DNA from: Isoetes taiwanensis
Lineage: Eukaryota; Streptophyta; Lycopodiopsida; Isoetales; Isoetaceae
Direction: 5' to 3'
Assembly (NCBI GenBank): GCA_021234155.1
Contig: JAJEKV010000004.1
Coordinates: forward strand, 18,725,310 to 18,789,309
Length of the DNA: 64,000 nt
Position numbers and translations under genes: made by a program. Within the stretch, counting starts at the first letter, position 1; the number at the start of each line of letters is the position of its first letter. The notes under the pieces were generated by a model that had not been told where the DNA came from, searched no databases, and saw only the letters and a list, made by a program, of their open reading frames with translations. This document shows positions 12,874 to 24,515 of the stretch, one piece after another.

Positions 12874-14172
12874 ATGTATTTGCAGGAAAGGCAAGAGGCT
12901 CTAGTGGAGGAACTTCTAAAAGATCCCAAGAAGTTTTGGACACAAATAAAAAATAAAAGGAAACATGACCAAAAGTTGGATATAGAGCAGCTTATGCAAC
13001 AAGTACGTAAATTGTATCACATCGATGGATTAGATGACCGATTGCAAAGAAAGGGATCTCTATTGGTGCTAACTGAAGATGATGTGACAGATGGTATAAA
13101 GAGGCTCTCATGTGGGAAAGCAAAAGATGCTTTTGGTTTAGTTGCAGAAATGGTGAAGTGGGCTGGTGTTACTGTGAAGAAGGTTATTACAAATATGTTG
13201 AATGATGCTTTAGTTAATGGTTTTCCTTCCTCCTGGCAGGTTAATAGAGTTACACCCATTCATAAAAGTGGAGATGTTCATGATCCGAACAACTATCGGA
13301 TGATTATGGTAAGCAGTTTGTTTGCTAAACTTTTTGCTACAATATTAGAGCGTAAAGTAAGTACATGGGCTGAAGAAAATAATGTAAGGGCAACTGGACA
13401 AGCTGGTTTTAGGCCTCAACGATCCACCATAGACCATTTGGTTACTATTAGAGCCATTACTGAGTCTGTTAAGAAGACCAAAAAGCCGCTTTTTGCTCTT
13501 TTTGTAGATTTGACTAAAGCATTTGATATGCTTAGAAGGAGAAATATTTGGGAATACATGGAGTTCATTGGGGTACCTATAGAACTAAGAAATGCAGTGG
13601 CCAATTTGTACGAGAAGGTTGTGGTGAGGCTTTCTTTCCCATTATATAATGAATGTTCTGAAGAGGTCATTAGTAACATTGGAGTCAAGCAGGGGTGTCC
13701 ACTTTCTCCAACACTTTTTGGAATATATGTTGATCAATTGGAGGGATGGTTACAACAACAAGGTGGAAGAGGGACCACGATTGCTGGGTATATACTCTCA
13801 TTGTTGCTTTATGCAGATGATATTGTGATATTTGCTAGAACGGTGAAAGACATGCAACAACATATCAATGCGCTTGCGCTTTTTTGCAAAAATACAGGTA
13901 TGCAGGTAAATTTGAATAAGACTAAGATATTAGTTTTTGGTGTGAGATCACCCAATTTTCAGTTTTACTATAATGAGCAACAAATTGAGATTTGTGATAC
14001 CTATAGGTATCTTGGTTTGATAGTTGATCATAACTATGGCTGGAATAAATCTGTGGAGCATAGGACAAATGCTGGGCTTAAAGCCCTTTATGCAATGCAA
14101 AGGAAGTGTTGGAAGGCAAATATCACAGATTGGAAATTAAAAAAGATGCTCTATGATATGCTTGTCTTGTGA
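12874..14172 (+). pseudogene. LINE reverse transcriptase domain
   Basis: This is an unbroken 432-residue frame. In order it has VNRVTPIHKSGD and NNYRMIMVSSLFAKLF, GQAGFRPQRSTIDHLVTIRA, the first catalytic aspartate in ALFVDLTKAFDML, then IGVKQGCPLSPTLFGIYVD, and the catalytic YADD box in LLLYADDIVIFA. After that come MQVNLNKTKILVFG and YRYLGLIVDHNYGW. All expected RT motifs are intact. The post-YADD YLG region and the tail resemble LINE clades found in algae, ferns and animals more than angiosperm L1; that is a judgement from memory of the families. It lacks its own upstream domain in frame, so the element as a whole is probably non-autonomous or dead. Confidence 0.93.
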
Positions 14173-15036
14173 TTGTAATTCTATATGGATGTGAAGCATG
14201 GGGACCGGGATTGTCACTTGATATGTGGAAGAGGGTAGAGAAAATACAAAAAAAGTTTATTTTGGCAGAGTTGGGTGTTAAGGTGCAGACTCCGTATCCT
14301 ATGATGTTTGTAAAACTAGTATGTGGCCATTAGAAGCGAGAAGCACTTTATTGCACTCTAAAGTGTCGATTAAAGTACAAGAAATGGATGCACAAAGGTT
14401 GCCTAAGCTTGCATTGATCTGAGTACTATGAAGGGTTGGTATGCGGATATCGATAAATGGCTCGGAAATGGGGGATGTCGTTAAATGAAATTCGATGATA
14501 GTAAAGCTTGGTTGAGAGAATGGATGGCGGGAAAAATCTATACTACTCTATGGCATGATGCGGTACAAAAAGAATAGAATAGAATAGACCATTATTAACC
14601 CCGAACTTCAAGTTGCACCACATTTGGGGAGTAAGATGACTTACTATAAACGACATTTACTATCAGTAGATTACGTTTTTGAGTTCACATCATCTCGGGG
14701 GGGTGGAGGTAGGCGGATGGGGTAATTTCCTAGAGCTGACGACTTGTAAGGTTTGTGGTGATGATGAAATAGAGGATGAAGAACACTTTGTCTTGAAGTG
14801 TCGCATATCAAAACTTGAGGCGTAAGAATAATATACCTCAGGGGATTTCATTACATACCTTCTTTATGCTACCATTGGAAAATATATGTAACTATTTGAT
14901 AGATAGTTGGAAAGTGAGAGAATTAGCTGTTAAAAACTACAAACAATTGTTAGAGTTATATGAAGATGAGGAGAGAGAGGACAATGATGCTCTAATGGAG
15001 AGCTCATTTGATCAGATGGATGATAAGCAATTTTGA
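14173..15036 (+). pseudogene. LINE C-terminal region with CCHC knuckle, frameshifted
   Basis: This continues the RT gene in changing frames. At 14180-14310 a frame reads ILYGCEAWGPGLSLDMWKR then VEKIQKKF, the usual post-RT segment. Near 14745-14810 a frame reads CKVCGDDEIEDEEHFVLKC, a C-X2-C-X12-H-X4-C knuckle common at the end of such ORF2 proteins. A last frame runs to 15036 and ends SSFDQMDDKQF. Several stops separate these pieces. Confidence 0.8.
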
Positions 15037-15090
15037 TGTCTTATAGACCTGATGGTCTCACGGACAATAAACACACCATTTTCTTTTCTT

Positions 15091-15840
15091 TTCTTTTCTT
15101 TTCTCTCTCTCTCTCTCTCGGCATAGCACTTGTCACTTCTGGGTAGGCTCCAAAAGGTTCTTCTATTGGATATGCCTATTTTCTGTTCGTGGTGTAGCTT
15201 TGCGGCTTCCAGAGGGCACTGAAGGGAAGGGTCCTCAGTCGGGCCTAGTGTATCTATATATTTTCTCTCTATCTCGGCGTAACGATGTCGCATCCGAGGA
15301 TTCTTTATAATTTCTCTATTCTGCTATTTTTTGTCGTCAGATTCTTGTGCTTTGCTTGCCTTTCGAGCTGATCATGCTTGGCCATAGGGCTCCTAACCTT
15401 TTCACGTTAACCATCTATGTAATTGTGTTATGCAGTCTGGTGCAATCCTCTTTCTTGACACTGAGGTGGTAGTCGATTTTCAGCAGTTCCGAGGTGGTTG
15501 CAGTTGCAATTTTCACTTCTACCCCTTCTTGTTGGGTAGGGGTTGGGAGTCGACATTTGAGGATTTGCGGGCCGAGGTGCAGCTTTGATCCACTCAATTC
15601 TGACTTGGATGGAGTTTGGATGTGGTTTTGGATTAGTGGACTTTGTGGGTCATGGGCCTAGTTATATGTTTTGAGCCTTATATGGCTGAGGTCAGTGTTG
15701 GATTTTTTCACTCATATTCACTCATGTTGGGGCCTCATTGTGGGTACCCCTGTGGGTCATTGTATTTTCATTCAGCTCAATGGAACTCCACTTCACTCAG
15801 ATGTTGTTGTGCAAGGACCTTTCCTTAGAATGGTTTAACT
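15091..15840 (+). repeat. Terminal part of the second LTR-like unit
   Basis: After the LINE and a short CT tract (15104-15119), 15225-15330 resembles 11540-11650 and 15805-15832 matches the end of the first unit (GTTGTTGTGCAAGGACCTTT). The segment in between has no recognisable gene. The layout suggests the host repeat resumes here after the LINE. Confidence 0.45.
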
Positions 15841-18731
15841 GGGCAGTTAAAAAAATTAACTTAATCCTAACTTAATGGCAGGTGCGAAGGCACCCTAACT
15901 ACTATATAATACAATAATCATGCCTATAACCAACACCTCTTCTAAGGTCTCGAAGGGGCTAAAGGCACTCTTTTTTTTTCCTCTTACGGCACAAACTATT
16001 GCCTCTCACACTTACAATTAAATTCCCCTAAGATCCCTTTTTGTTTGGGTGTATATTCACACAATGGGTGACGTAGGTTAGCGAGAACGCCCTTTTTTTT
16101 TACTTCCCTCTAATTGTACAAACATATATAAAAAACTAACACCATTGAGTACATTTGCTTCAAATTTTATAGTATCTCACTAATCTCAATACAAGATATT
16201 ACCCAATTTATTGGGAATAGAAGTTAACCCAACAAATTGGTCTGCATCTGCTTCAGGATCTTCCCTTTCTATTCCCTTTCTGCAATAGAATTTGTTCCTA
16301 CTCAAATGTTAGAATTTAGTGTGCTTTGAAGTCATGCTTCCAATAGGAATTTCGAGTGGAGGATCACATTTGATGGATTTGTGATCTTGTCTCCGTGGAC
16401 GTTAAAAAAACTATTCTATTCTATTCCCGATTGAACCGGAGCCGCATCTGTATGCCTGCCCTTTTCTTCCCGCTTCATCCACTCCTGCTAAATCTAACCT
16501 ACTAAATCTAACCTAAGACTACTAAATCTAACCCAATGAAAAAACTAGACATCGTAAAGATTCCTTTAAGCCCTATTTGTATACGCATTTTTTTACAATA
16601 TGCCTCATAAACCATTGAAACCTTACGTTATAAACATACGATTTCGTGAACTAGCAAACCTTCTTTAGCAGGCCCTTTTTGGGGCATGCTAAATACAAAT
16701 TCTTGGACTCTAATGGGTCATGGACTCTATTGGGTTTTTAAAAAAAAATTAAAAAAGATGTGCGCCTTTGGTTTTGGCTTGCTCCCCTATGGTTTTATGC
16801 AGGGGTCTAGATGCCGTATAGGTGGCATGATCTCTCATCAACATGGCAATCCCATGGAGAGAATTGTGGTGCAGTGGGTTGAAGCAAGAAAGCCATGTCA
16901 TCGAAGCAAGAAAGCTGCAGATTCGAAGCAAACACGGTGGAGCCAAGCTTGGGGCCGAATTAAACTTTCAACGGATTTCAACGGATTTATTTTGGCTGCC
17001 CTGCTTTAGAATACAAGCTTTGAATCCTGCTTCGAGTCCTGCTACAAGGAGAAGAAAGAATCGTTTAACTGCAAAAGAACGTTGACTCTCCAAACTCAGT
17101 TCTATTTGATCCGCTATGTTGTCTCACCTTTGCAACCAAGTTTGGCGACCAAGCTAGACGGCAGAATGCTCCAAATTTACTCTCTAACATCTCTACCCAT
17201 CATCGCATGTGCAAAATCCAGGACAATTCAAGACCTTCAGGGAAACAAGCCTATCTGTCCTATCTCTGTCAAGCGCTCCATCTTCAAATCTTACTCAATC
17301 GGCCATCCTTGCAGCTGGAGCAATCCATTCTTTGCAAAACAATCGTACCTCTCCTGTCTCCCTCAAGCGCCCATTTCTTTCTGTTCCATAACTAAGATCG
17401 AAGAAGAGACACTTGGTTTTCATGCTGCACAATCCAAAATAGAAACAGTATGATCTTCAGCCGCACAAAAAGCACCATCGAAGCAACAAGCCAATCCAAC
17501 GGCTATCATGTTTTCCAAAAAAAAAAATTTAAAACCTCAGAGTAAAAATGATTGCAGCTCTAATTTGGGGCATGTTTTTGACCGTCAAAATAAAAACACG
17601 TGGATCACAAATCCGTCGTTCCCTTTGGTAACACAGAGCCTGTACAAACTCCTCATTCCTAGGTCACCAATTAGCCGGTCCATTAACAAGTACAAGACAG
17701 AGAATGCGGAGCTACTGCTACAAGAGCAAGGTCAGTACATGGGATCAGATTGAATTCAAACAGTTTGGATCTACCATGCATTGCACCACGGCTTCATTCT
17801 TCTTTTGCACAGAACCCGTCTGCCTTATGCAATAGTGTATTATGAGCAATTGAAGGACAATGCCAATTACCAGCTTATCCTGTAATGCATGTCCTGTAGC
17901 AGCAGCAGGTCCCTAAGTATAATAGCAAATAACAAGGCCCTCCAGGTACTTCAATTAACAAGCTACTCATTGAAACGTATTAGGCGGTTGATAATGGACA
18001 TAACCAACTAGCAGGATTTTCATGTTCATGCTTGGTAGAAAGAACTTTGCAGGTTTTAGCTAATCTCTCTCACCATCCTAGGGAAACGAATCTAAATGTT
18101 ACCTTGTCTGGTTGGAAGTTCGTGTGCACTTATATCGAGTTCATAAACTAGTATTTGTGCATGATGGAGAATGTATTGTTCAAGGGGTGAGATTGTAACC
18201 TGTATTTTTTTATCTCTTCTCACTGACATTGGTTTTTCGATAAAAGCAGACATCGAAAACTACATAAGAACACTATAAAATGGAAGGCTGGTACAGTATG
18301 AATTAATTTGAAAGATAAGCTCATATAGAAGCATTATCAGTGTAAAGGAACATGAATTTTGCACTGTGTAAGCATTATTAAGTCTTAAGGATGGATGATG
18401 TTGCTCGCTTGTTTCCAAAATTTATGCACCTTTAAGCTAATAGAAAACATTTGAAGTAATATGGTTCCTGTCGTTTACAAGTTATACAACTATTTGTATT
18501 AAAGTGTTGTCCTTTCTGGACAGATTGATCATCGAAAGCAAGTACATATAGTAAATCAGATTATCAGCTTGGAATGCATTGCAACTCCAAAACATCTGTC
18601 CTTGTCCGTTTACAAGAAGAAAACACCATGACTATACATTGCCTGCTTCGTAACAGTTCTCCACAAAACAATCGAGGATAAGATTTACAAAACTACAAGA
18701 GCGGGGCAAAAATTGCTCCCTCAAGTATAGA
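15841..18731. other. No gene recognised; dispersed repeat scraps
   Basis: The first 60 bases resemble the TTAACTTAAT/TGCGAA repeat at 4801-5060. Around 16045-16085 is the TTTGGGTGTATATTCACAC string also seen near 1800-1830. At 16393-16430 is the inverted copy of the GAATA-AACGTCCACG string. At 16490-16540 CTACTAAATCTAACC is repeated three times. Frames in 16686-17453 show no motifs. The part nearest 18731 is the 3' flank of the GH16 gene. I see nothing else. Confidence 0.55.
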
Positions 18732-21603
18732 TTACGATGCATGAATGGTAATGTCGTTGTAAAGCGCAGTGTAAGGTAAATCATTGCCATGCCATTTTCC
18801 TGTCCACCTACCATTGTTGACCAAGGATGCATTCCAAACAGAAGCATAAACATAAACCTCTTTTGCAGGGTAAGCTCCAGTGGACTCGGATCTGGAAATA
18901 CTTCTCACAACTTTGTGATCCACAAGCCACCTGATCAATTGTAAAAGGTGAGTAAGGTCACAATCTAATATATAAGAAAAAGGAAGATTAGCTATACCTT
19001 CATTCATTGCTTAGATTATTTTAAGAGCTTAAAAGGTGATTGTAATAGATTATCCAGACTAAGTCATTGAGCCATACTCAATTGCTCTCTTGTTATACTT
19101 GATGGTATAAATATGATATCCACGCGAGCAATCAAATCCCAAATCAATCATCGTTTCATGACCTCCAGTTCCATTCACATAGTAATTAGTCTGCACTGCA
19201 TTCTTATTGGATCCAAGCCATTCAAAGTCAATTTCATCTTGATTGCTGCTACCTTCCAAGGAGGATAACTGCAAAAGGATAGTAGGATAAAGCTTAGAAA
19301 ATAAGACACAGGGGATACCATAATTTTCCTTTCCAGGGTAACTCATGTACACACATAGAAGCTTGTTAGAAGCCCACTCGTGTCGCCCTGTGGACATCTT
19401 ACTTTGGCAGAGAAGCTCCCAGATGGATAGGTGGATATGGACCTAAATCTTCCACCTGTGAGCAACTCATGACACAAAGTTCTTGTGTGAGATTATGATA
19501 TGCTAAACTTCCAAGCAATATGTAAAGGTTAGAATAACGTATAGCTGAAGAGAGGAACTCACCACAACCACTCTTATCAAAGGTAATAGACACCTCTGTG
19601 TCCATTACTCCCACATTTGCATCGCAGTAGTCAATGGCAAGTGGTCTCATTGGCTGGGGTACCCTTAGGGAAACTTTGTCAACCAATGCTGGTGGATGCC
19701 AACTTCCAGCAGTAATAGGCGATGCCACAATAATGCTATCAAAATACGCATGATATGGTCCTTGATCCCAGTCTACTTTGCCGGCATATGCTCCATTTGC
19801 AACATTGGATGCGTCCCAAATCAGCCCATGTATGCTCCCTGCCTTTGTAGGGTATGGTTGCTCTGTTTTTACAAGGGTCCTCAGAACAATCCCATCTACA
19901 AGCCATCTGTACAGCAATGAGTTAAGATAGATAGATAGATAGATAGATAGGTAGGTAGGTAGGTAGGTAGGTAGGTAGTAAGTATTTTTTACGTCAAATT
20001 AACATCATTCTCAAGGTCTAATGGAGCACTTACAGTATACTTTCACTGTCCCACTTCATTGTATATGTGTGGAACTTCACAGATGTATCAAAAGACATTA
20101 CATACACTTGGCGATGCCCAGCAGTATGTCCACTCACACCATAATTTGTTGAGATTCGCGTTGGAGTATTACCAACGAAATCGAAGCTTATCATGTCACT
20201 ATCTTCATCTAGTGATGATATCTGCATTTTTGTAGTTAGCATTTTTGTATCTAGAAAATTACTAATGCACATTTCCTTTATGAAAGATTTAATTGGATTC
20301 TGTAAGCATGTGAACCACGATTCATATTACACAATTTTTTAGTGTTAAATGCGGTTCTGGCTGCATGCAAATGGATATGCTGGGAATTGAACCCAGAAGG
20401 TCATCCAATAGTTTATCCCACTGTCAATGGACATTAGAAGATAAGGTCTATTTTACATGCACAATCTTCTTACATAAAAACTGGTGCTGACACCTGCTCC
20501 TTTAGCTGGAGTTCTAATCTTTGCAGAGAAGACACCTGATTGGTATTGGGTTTTGGAATGGAACTTGGTACCTGTACATGTATGCACATGCAGCAATAAG
20601 CACATCAAATTTCTATCCCAAAGTCTGGATGAACAGAGACTCACCACATGCTTTATCAAGTTGTACTGTCACGGTATTATCGTCAACAGAGCCATGATCG
20701 GCACAATAATCAAATACTACTGAAGTTAAAGAATCCCCAGAAAGAGGACTGCTTTGTGTAGATGGTAGATGATCTTTCCTAGTTGTTGAGTTCACATCCA
20801 GATCTTTCTCTGGTAAATTTTCTCCTGTATCTTGACTTTCTTGTACCAAAGAATTTGATGAGTCATGAAGATCTTGATTTCCTGATGCCAAGCTATTCTG
20901 CAAATCTTTTGGAGTTTCAACTTGGCTTTCATTTGAAGCTAACCCAGGTGTCTCTGCATTGTTCGAAGTGTTTGGGGCTAAGTTTCCTGTTATGGTTTGG
21001 TTACTCTCTGAGTAACTATCATCATGTACAACCTCATGGGATGGTGCAATGGTCGTATTCCTCTTCCCCTCATTGTTTGTTCCTTTTGCAAGTTTCATTA
21101 AAAGTTCCGCATTTGAAACACCACGTCCAATTTTCCTGAAGTTCATTCGGACTTTATATCCTTCTGGAGTCTTTAACTTGCTTAAAGATTCAATGCAACT
21201 GTCTAGTGAAACTTCAACAACTGCTAATTCCCCTAATGCTTCATCTTCGTTTTCATTGCAAAGGAACTCCTCAGCTTGGAGCAGTCCAGCCTGCAGTTGT
21301 TTCCATTAAATGTAAGTGATTTGGATGAGAGACAATTAGACCATGGGAATATTAATTTGACAATTATGTATATCAACAGCATGAACATCCAGCTATAAGG
21401 CGGACCTGTAAGCTGCCAAGTTGATTTTTGCACTCTTCAGTCAACTCAAGCTTGTTTACTTCACTCAGAAAAAGCATAGCATCTGTAATTCTTGCTCTTG
21501 CAAGGGACTCAGCAATGGACTTCTTAGAGGCCAGGGCAGGAATTGTGAGCTTGACCAAGAATAGAAGACATATGAAGACAACTTTACTGCTTTGCCAAGC
21601 CAT
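18732..21603 (-). CDS. Secreted tandem-GH16 (XTH/EG16-like) protein with a catalytically dead first domain
   Basis: Eight exons on the minus strand join in frame: 21603-21406, 21290-20645, 20571-20474, 20221-20034, 19906-19563, 19455-19355, 19268-19078, 18930-18732. All introns are GT-AG and the total is 1965 nt (654 residues). Residues 1-24 look like a signal peptide ending PALA. Residues 25-115 are helical, and 116-255 are a Ser/Asn/Thr-rich linker. Domain 1 (about 255-440) starts VVFDYCADHG. Domain 2 (about 465-654) starts IDYCDANVG. Domain 2 keeps the GH16 active site DEIDFEWLG (nucleophile E537, D539, acid/base E541). Domain 1 has SDMISFDFVG there, so nucleophile and helper are lost. Neither domain has the C-terminal XET extension of true XTHs. 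The three exon junctions within each domain have the same position and phase (1, 0, 2), which shows an internal duplication. It probably acts on cell-wall glucans in the apoplast; the substrate is unknown. Confidence 0.9.
19925..19979 (-). repeat. (TAGA)n(TAGG)n microsatellite, SINE-like tail in intron 4 of the GH16 gene
   Basis: A tetranucleotide tract (GATA then GGTA units) followed on the plus strand by GTAAGTATTTTTTACGTCAAA. The complement reads GACGTAAAAAATACT then CTAC/CTAT repeats, matching the tail of the SINE at 30020-30240 and the fragment at 61386-61450. The 127-base intron 4 therefore holds at least the 3' end of that SINE. Confidence 0.7.
20340..20435 (-). repeat. tRNA-like (SINE) fragment in intron 3 of the GH16 gene
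   Basis: The minus strand reads AGTGGGATAAACTATTGGATG ... CTGGGTTCAATTCCCAGC (B-box GGGTTCAATTCC flanked by complementary bases). It looks like the T-arm half of a tRNA-derived sequence with a possible weak A-box 30 bases upstream. It is too short and imperfect to be a functional tRNA and lies wholly in the intron. Confidence 0.45.
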
Positions 21604-23160
21604 TGCAGTCTTGCTTGCACTATAAATATTTGTATACTCTAGTGTACAAAAGGCACTGCTTTTTAACAAACACACAACCAGAAATGCAATAAATCAAGTA
21701 AGCAACTTATATCTCAAAGCTGGGGTCATGGATGTTTGACTCACCCAGGTATTAACTTTTAATAAAAAAGGGAGGAGGAAAAGGGGGGAGGGGTTCACAG
21801 TTTGGCAAAACTCTTATTTATCACAGTTAGAAAACTATGAGCAAATGTAGAGCAATAGAACTCCGAAAGAAAGTTGTTCTTCCATAATTTAGAGTTCTTT
21901 GCATTAAAGATGATATGATATTTGTTGAAAGGAATGTGCAATGCCAGATGTTACGAGCAGATCAATACCAAGCCATGATACTGACTCCTGTTTCTTTAAC
22001 CCTGATTTGCAGAGTTGTATTTACAGCTGGCTTGCACTAAAACAGTTTTGCTTGCTTGATCTTTGGCAGGTCTGTTTAATTTCAAGTTTTGATGTCCATT
22101 CTTTCGAGCTTTTAATCGAAGATTATTTGGAGCTTTGAATCGAAACATGTTGCTTTGTTTGTTTTAGGTGGTTGGCTACTCCGAAATAACATTATCAATC
22201 TTCAAGGATCTTAAGGTGTTTATAACTTTAAAAATACACAGAAACCTGCTGACCATCTAACTTTCCAAACCCATTGGTTGCTATAAAATGGAATAACACC
22301 AAACCATAATTCAGTTAGAAAGTATTACAATTACACAAGAAAAAATTCATGTGTTTGACTAGTTTTCTTTTGCACTTAGTTGTAGGACATTCACATTTGG
22401 AAACTCAAACAACTCATGGAAAGAACCTTTCTAATGAACCAACGCCGCATGTAATTTAGAAATTAAGAAACACTTCATTCTACAACTCTTTAAGATTTTC
22501 TAGTTATCAAATGTTCAATCAAACACAACCATCTCATGTAGCTAGAATTAAAAAGATAATGAACCCATCATCTGAATAGCTATAGAAAGATAAGCATGTA
22601 TATATTAATTGATTATTAAGCATGTCCATTTAGTTATCTTTGCAGTGGGCCATTTGACTCCGAATTAGCTGCTATGGTGAAATGTCTGGGCCGGAATGAG
22701 TAGGATAAGTTAGCTAAGTAGTAAGTGCAAATTCTCTATTTTCTAGCAGATCATTAGATCTAAAGGATTGAAATGGCCAATTCATTATTATGTGGTTTGG
22801 GACATACCAAAATTTTGGCCATTTGAGTTCCATGGATAAAGAATATTGGCTAAGAAAATGGTTCTCCTAGAGGATAATAATTTTGCTATATCCTTGGGGG
22901 TCTTTTATTAGAGCTTATATTACTTATCACATGTAGTAAATGCCTTCTTTGCATATATCGACATATAACTTGAGTTATTAGATTTATGGTGCATAAAATT
23001 TTCAGATGTTAAAACTAAAGTAATGGTATATTGCTTTAAATTTGTCATAGATATAAACGTGGCCACTTCATGTGCTAAAAATTTGAAGTCGCCGCCGCAG
23101 TTGTAATTACAACTATATTAGAGACTTGATTAAAGAATTGATGTTTGGGTTAGATTTTTT
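21604..23160. other. Upstream flank of the GH16 gene; no other gene seen
   Basis: On the minus strand a TATTTATAG element lies at about 21619-21629, only some 20 bases before the ATG. That is too close for a normal TATA-to-ATG spacing, so the true promoter is probably further up or the leader is spliced. The remaining AT-rich DNA has no motif-bearing frame. An AGTAGGATAAGTTAGCTAAGTAG purine-rich patch near 22700 has no obvious meaning. Confidence 0.4.
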
Positions 23161-23166
23161 TTTTTT

Positions 23167-23214
23167 TGAGAGAGAGAGAGGGAGGGAGGGAGGGAGGGAG
23201 GGAGGGAGAGAAAG
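23167..23214 (+). repeat. (GA)n(GGGA)n purine microsatellite
   Basis: GAGAGAGAGAGAG followed by about seven GGGA units and GAGAGAAAG. It follows a T-run and lies between two GC-rich GCCGCCGC / GCGGCGGCG strings (about 23090 and 23215) that are inverted copies of each other. The whole may be the loop of a small foldback. Confidence 0.85.
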
Positions 23215-24330
23215 CGGCGGCGTGACAAAATGGCCATTTCAAATTTCATTTCAACAGATAAATTGCATACATAGGAAATGGCCAATTCATTGCACTTGGA
23301 AAAACTTATAGGGTTCTTAAAAGTTTCCCTGCATTGGTTGACGTGTTCGTTAAGAAGGTGCAGTGCCCTTTCAATGCCTAGACCCAAGCAAGTTATTGCT
23401 TCATATGCCCCAATGTGTCATTTATTCATTGGCATCTCCTGTTAACGCCCTGCAAACTGGTGCATGTGACCAAGATAGTGTTTGTGCTTGGTACCCTTGG
23501 CTTATGGTACGATAGGGAGAAAGAGTATAAGAAACGGATGCTTGAGATCTTAAACTTGGATGTAGATGATCTCGTTGCAAAAGGTTGAAGACTTTTACAT
23601 GGTGGTCATGCGAACGAATGTGGAACACTATGCAAATTATCACTGATTTGTTGCGGGCACATGCTCATTATATGAATGGGTGTGATGACCTATAGAGTTG
23701 TAGTGTCCACGTATTTGCTAACATCTTTTGCTTTGGAAATTAAAAAAGAGCATTTTACACATGCACTTCTTTCATATACTTTTATGATTTTGTCCACAAG
23801 CTTTGGACATTATAAACTTAGATACACTATGGATGTCTTATAAATGCTCTTAGATTGCTCTATCACTTTCATCATCCATCCATAAGTGATAGTACAAAAT
23901 AGAAATAGGGTCGCGAATATTCCCTGGCGCGCATTCTCCTTATGACACGTGGCGACCCCAATATTGCGGAATGGAAGTCGGGCCGCCTTGATTAAGCAAG
24001 AACTTAGCTATTGGGGTTTTCGTGAGTGCCTTTTTAGGGTTTGATCGGTTACGTTTAGGGTTTCGCGCCAAAGACTTGAGCAAAAATCTCTGCGATTTCT
24101 TGGAGCAAGATTTTTGAGCTCTTTGCTTGGATCTTGGGATCTTGAAACAAGAACAAAAATGCACGATTTCTTCAAGCTCTTTGGGTCTTGGGATCTTAGC
24201 GGCGACCTCGGATCCACTTAGGTAAAACAATCCTGGGATCGGGCTCTTTCGTAAGTCTTTGGGCTTGAATCTGAAGCTTCGAGCAAAAATGCGAGGATGT
24301 CTTCAAGCTTCCGGGGTAAAAATCATCATA
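23215..24330. other. No gene recognised
   Basis: Frames here (23130-23387, 23422-23643, 23940-24230 on the minus strand) lack motifs. A word repeat is visible at 24080-24215: TTGG(A/G)TCTTGGGATCTT, AAAAATGC, TTCTTCAAGC. It recurs loosely at 24255-24330, so a degenerate short repeat is present. Confidence 0.4.
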
Positions 24331-24369
24331 GGTGGGATCTGAAGAAAAGCTTCCACGGCTAGAAATCTT

Positions 24370-24515
24370 CAAGCGCCGCTCCCCTATTTCTATTTTAGTA
24401 GGGAATGGTTATGCAGTCCACCATTCCTCCACTCAGGAGACCGGCTCAGGCTACCCTGGCCTCGGGGCCCCTCTCTCACGTGGAGGAATGGTGTCCCAGA
24501 CACCATTCCCCTATA
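24370..24515. repeat. Small element with repeated GGAATGGT inverted repeats
   Basis: The strings GGGAATGGTTATG, CCACCATTCCTCC, GGAGGAATGGTGTC and GACACCATTCCCC follow one another within about 100 bases and can pair with each other, giving nested stems around a GC-rich centre. This looks like a foldback or MITE-like scrap. Nothing in it codes for protein. Confidence 0.45.

Noticed and set aside
20340-20435. Intronic tRNA-like sequence as a functional tRNA gene
   Set aside because: Only the T-arm half is convincing; the D-arm and acceptor stem do not pair.
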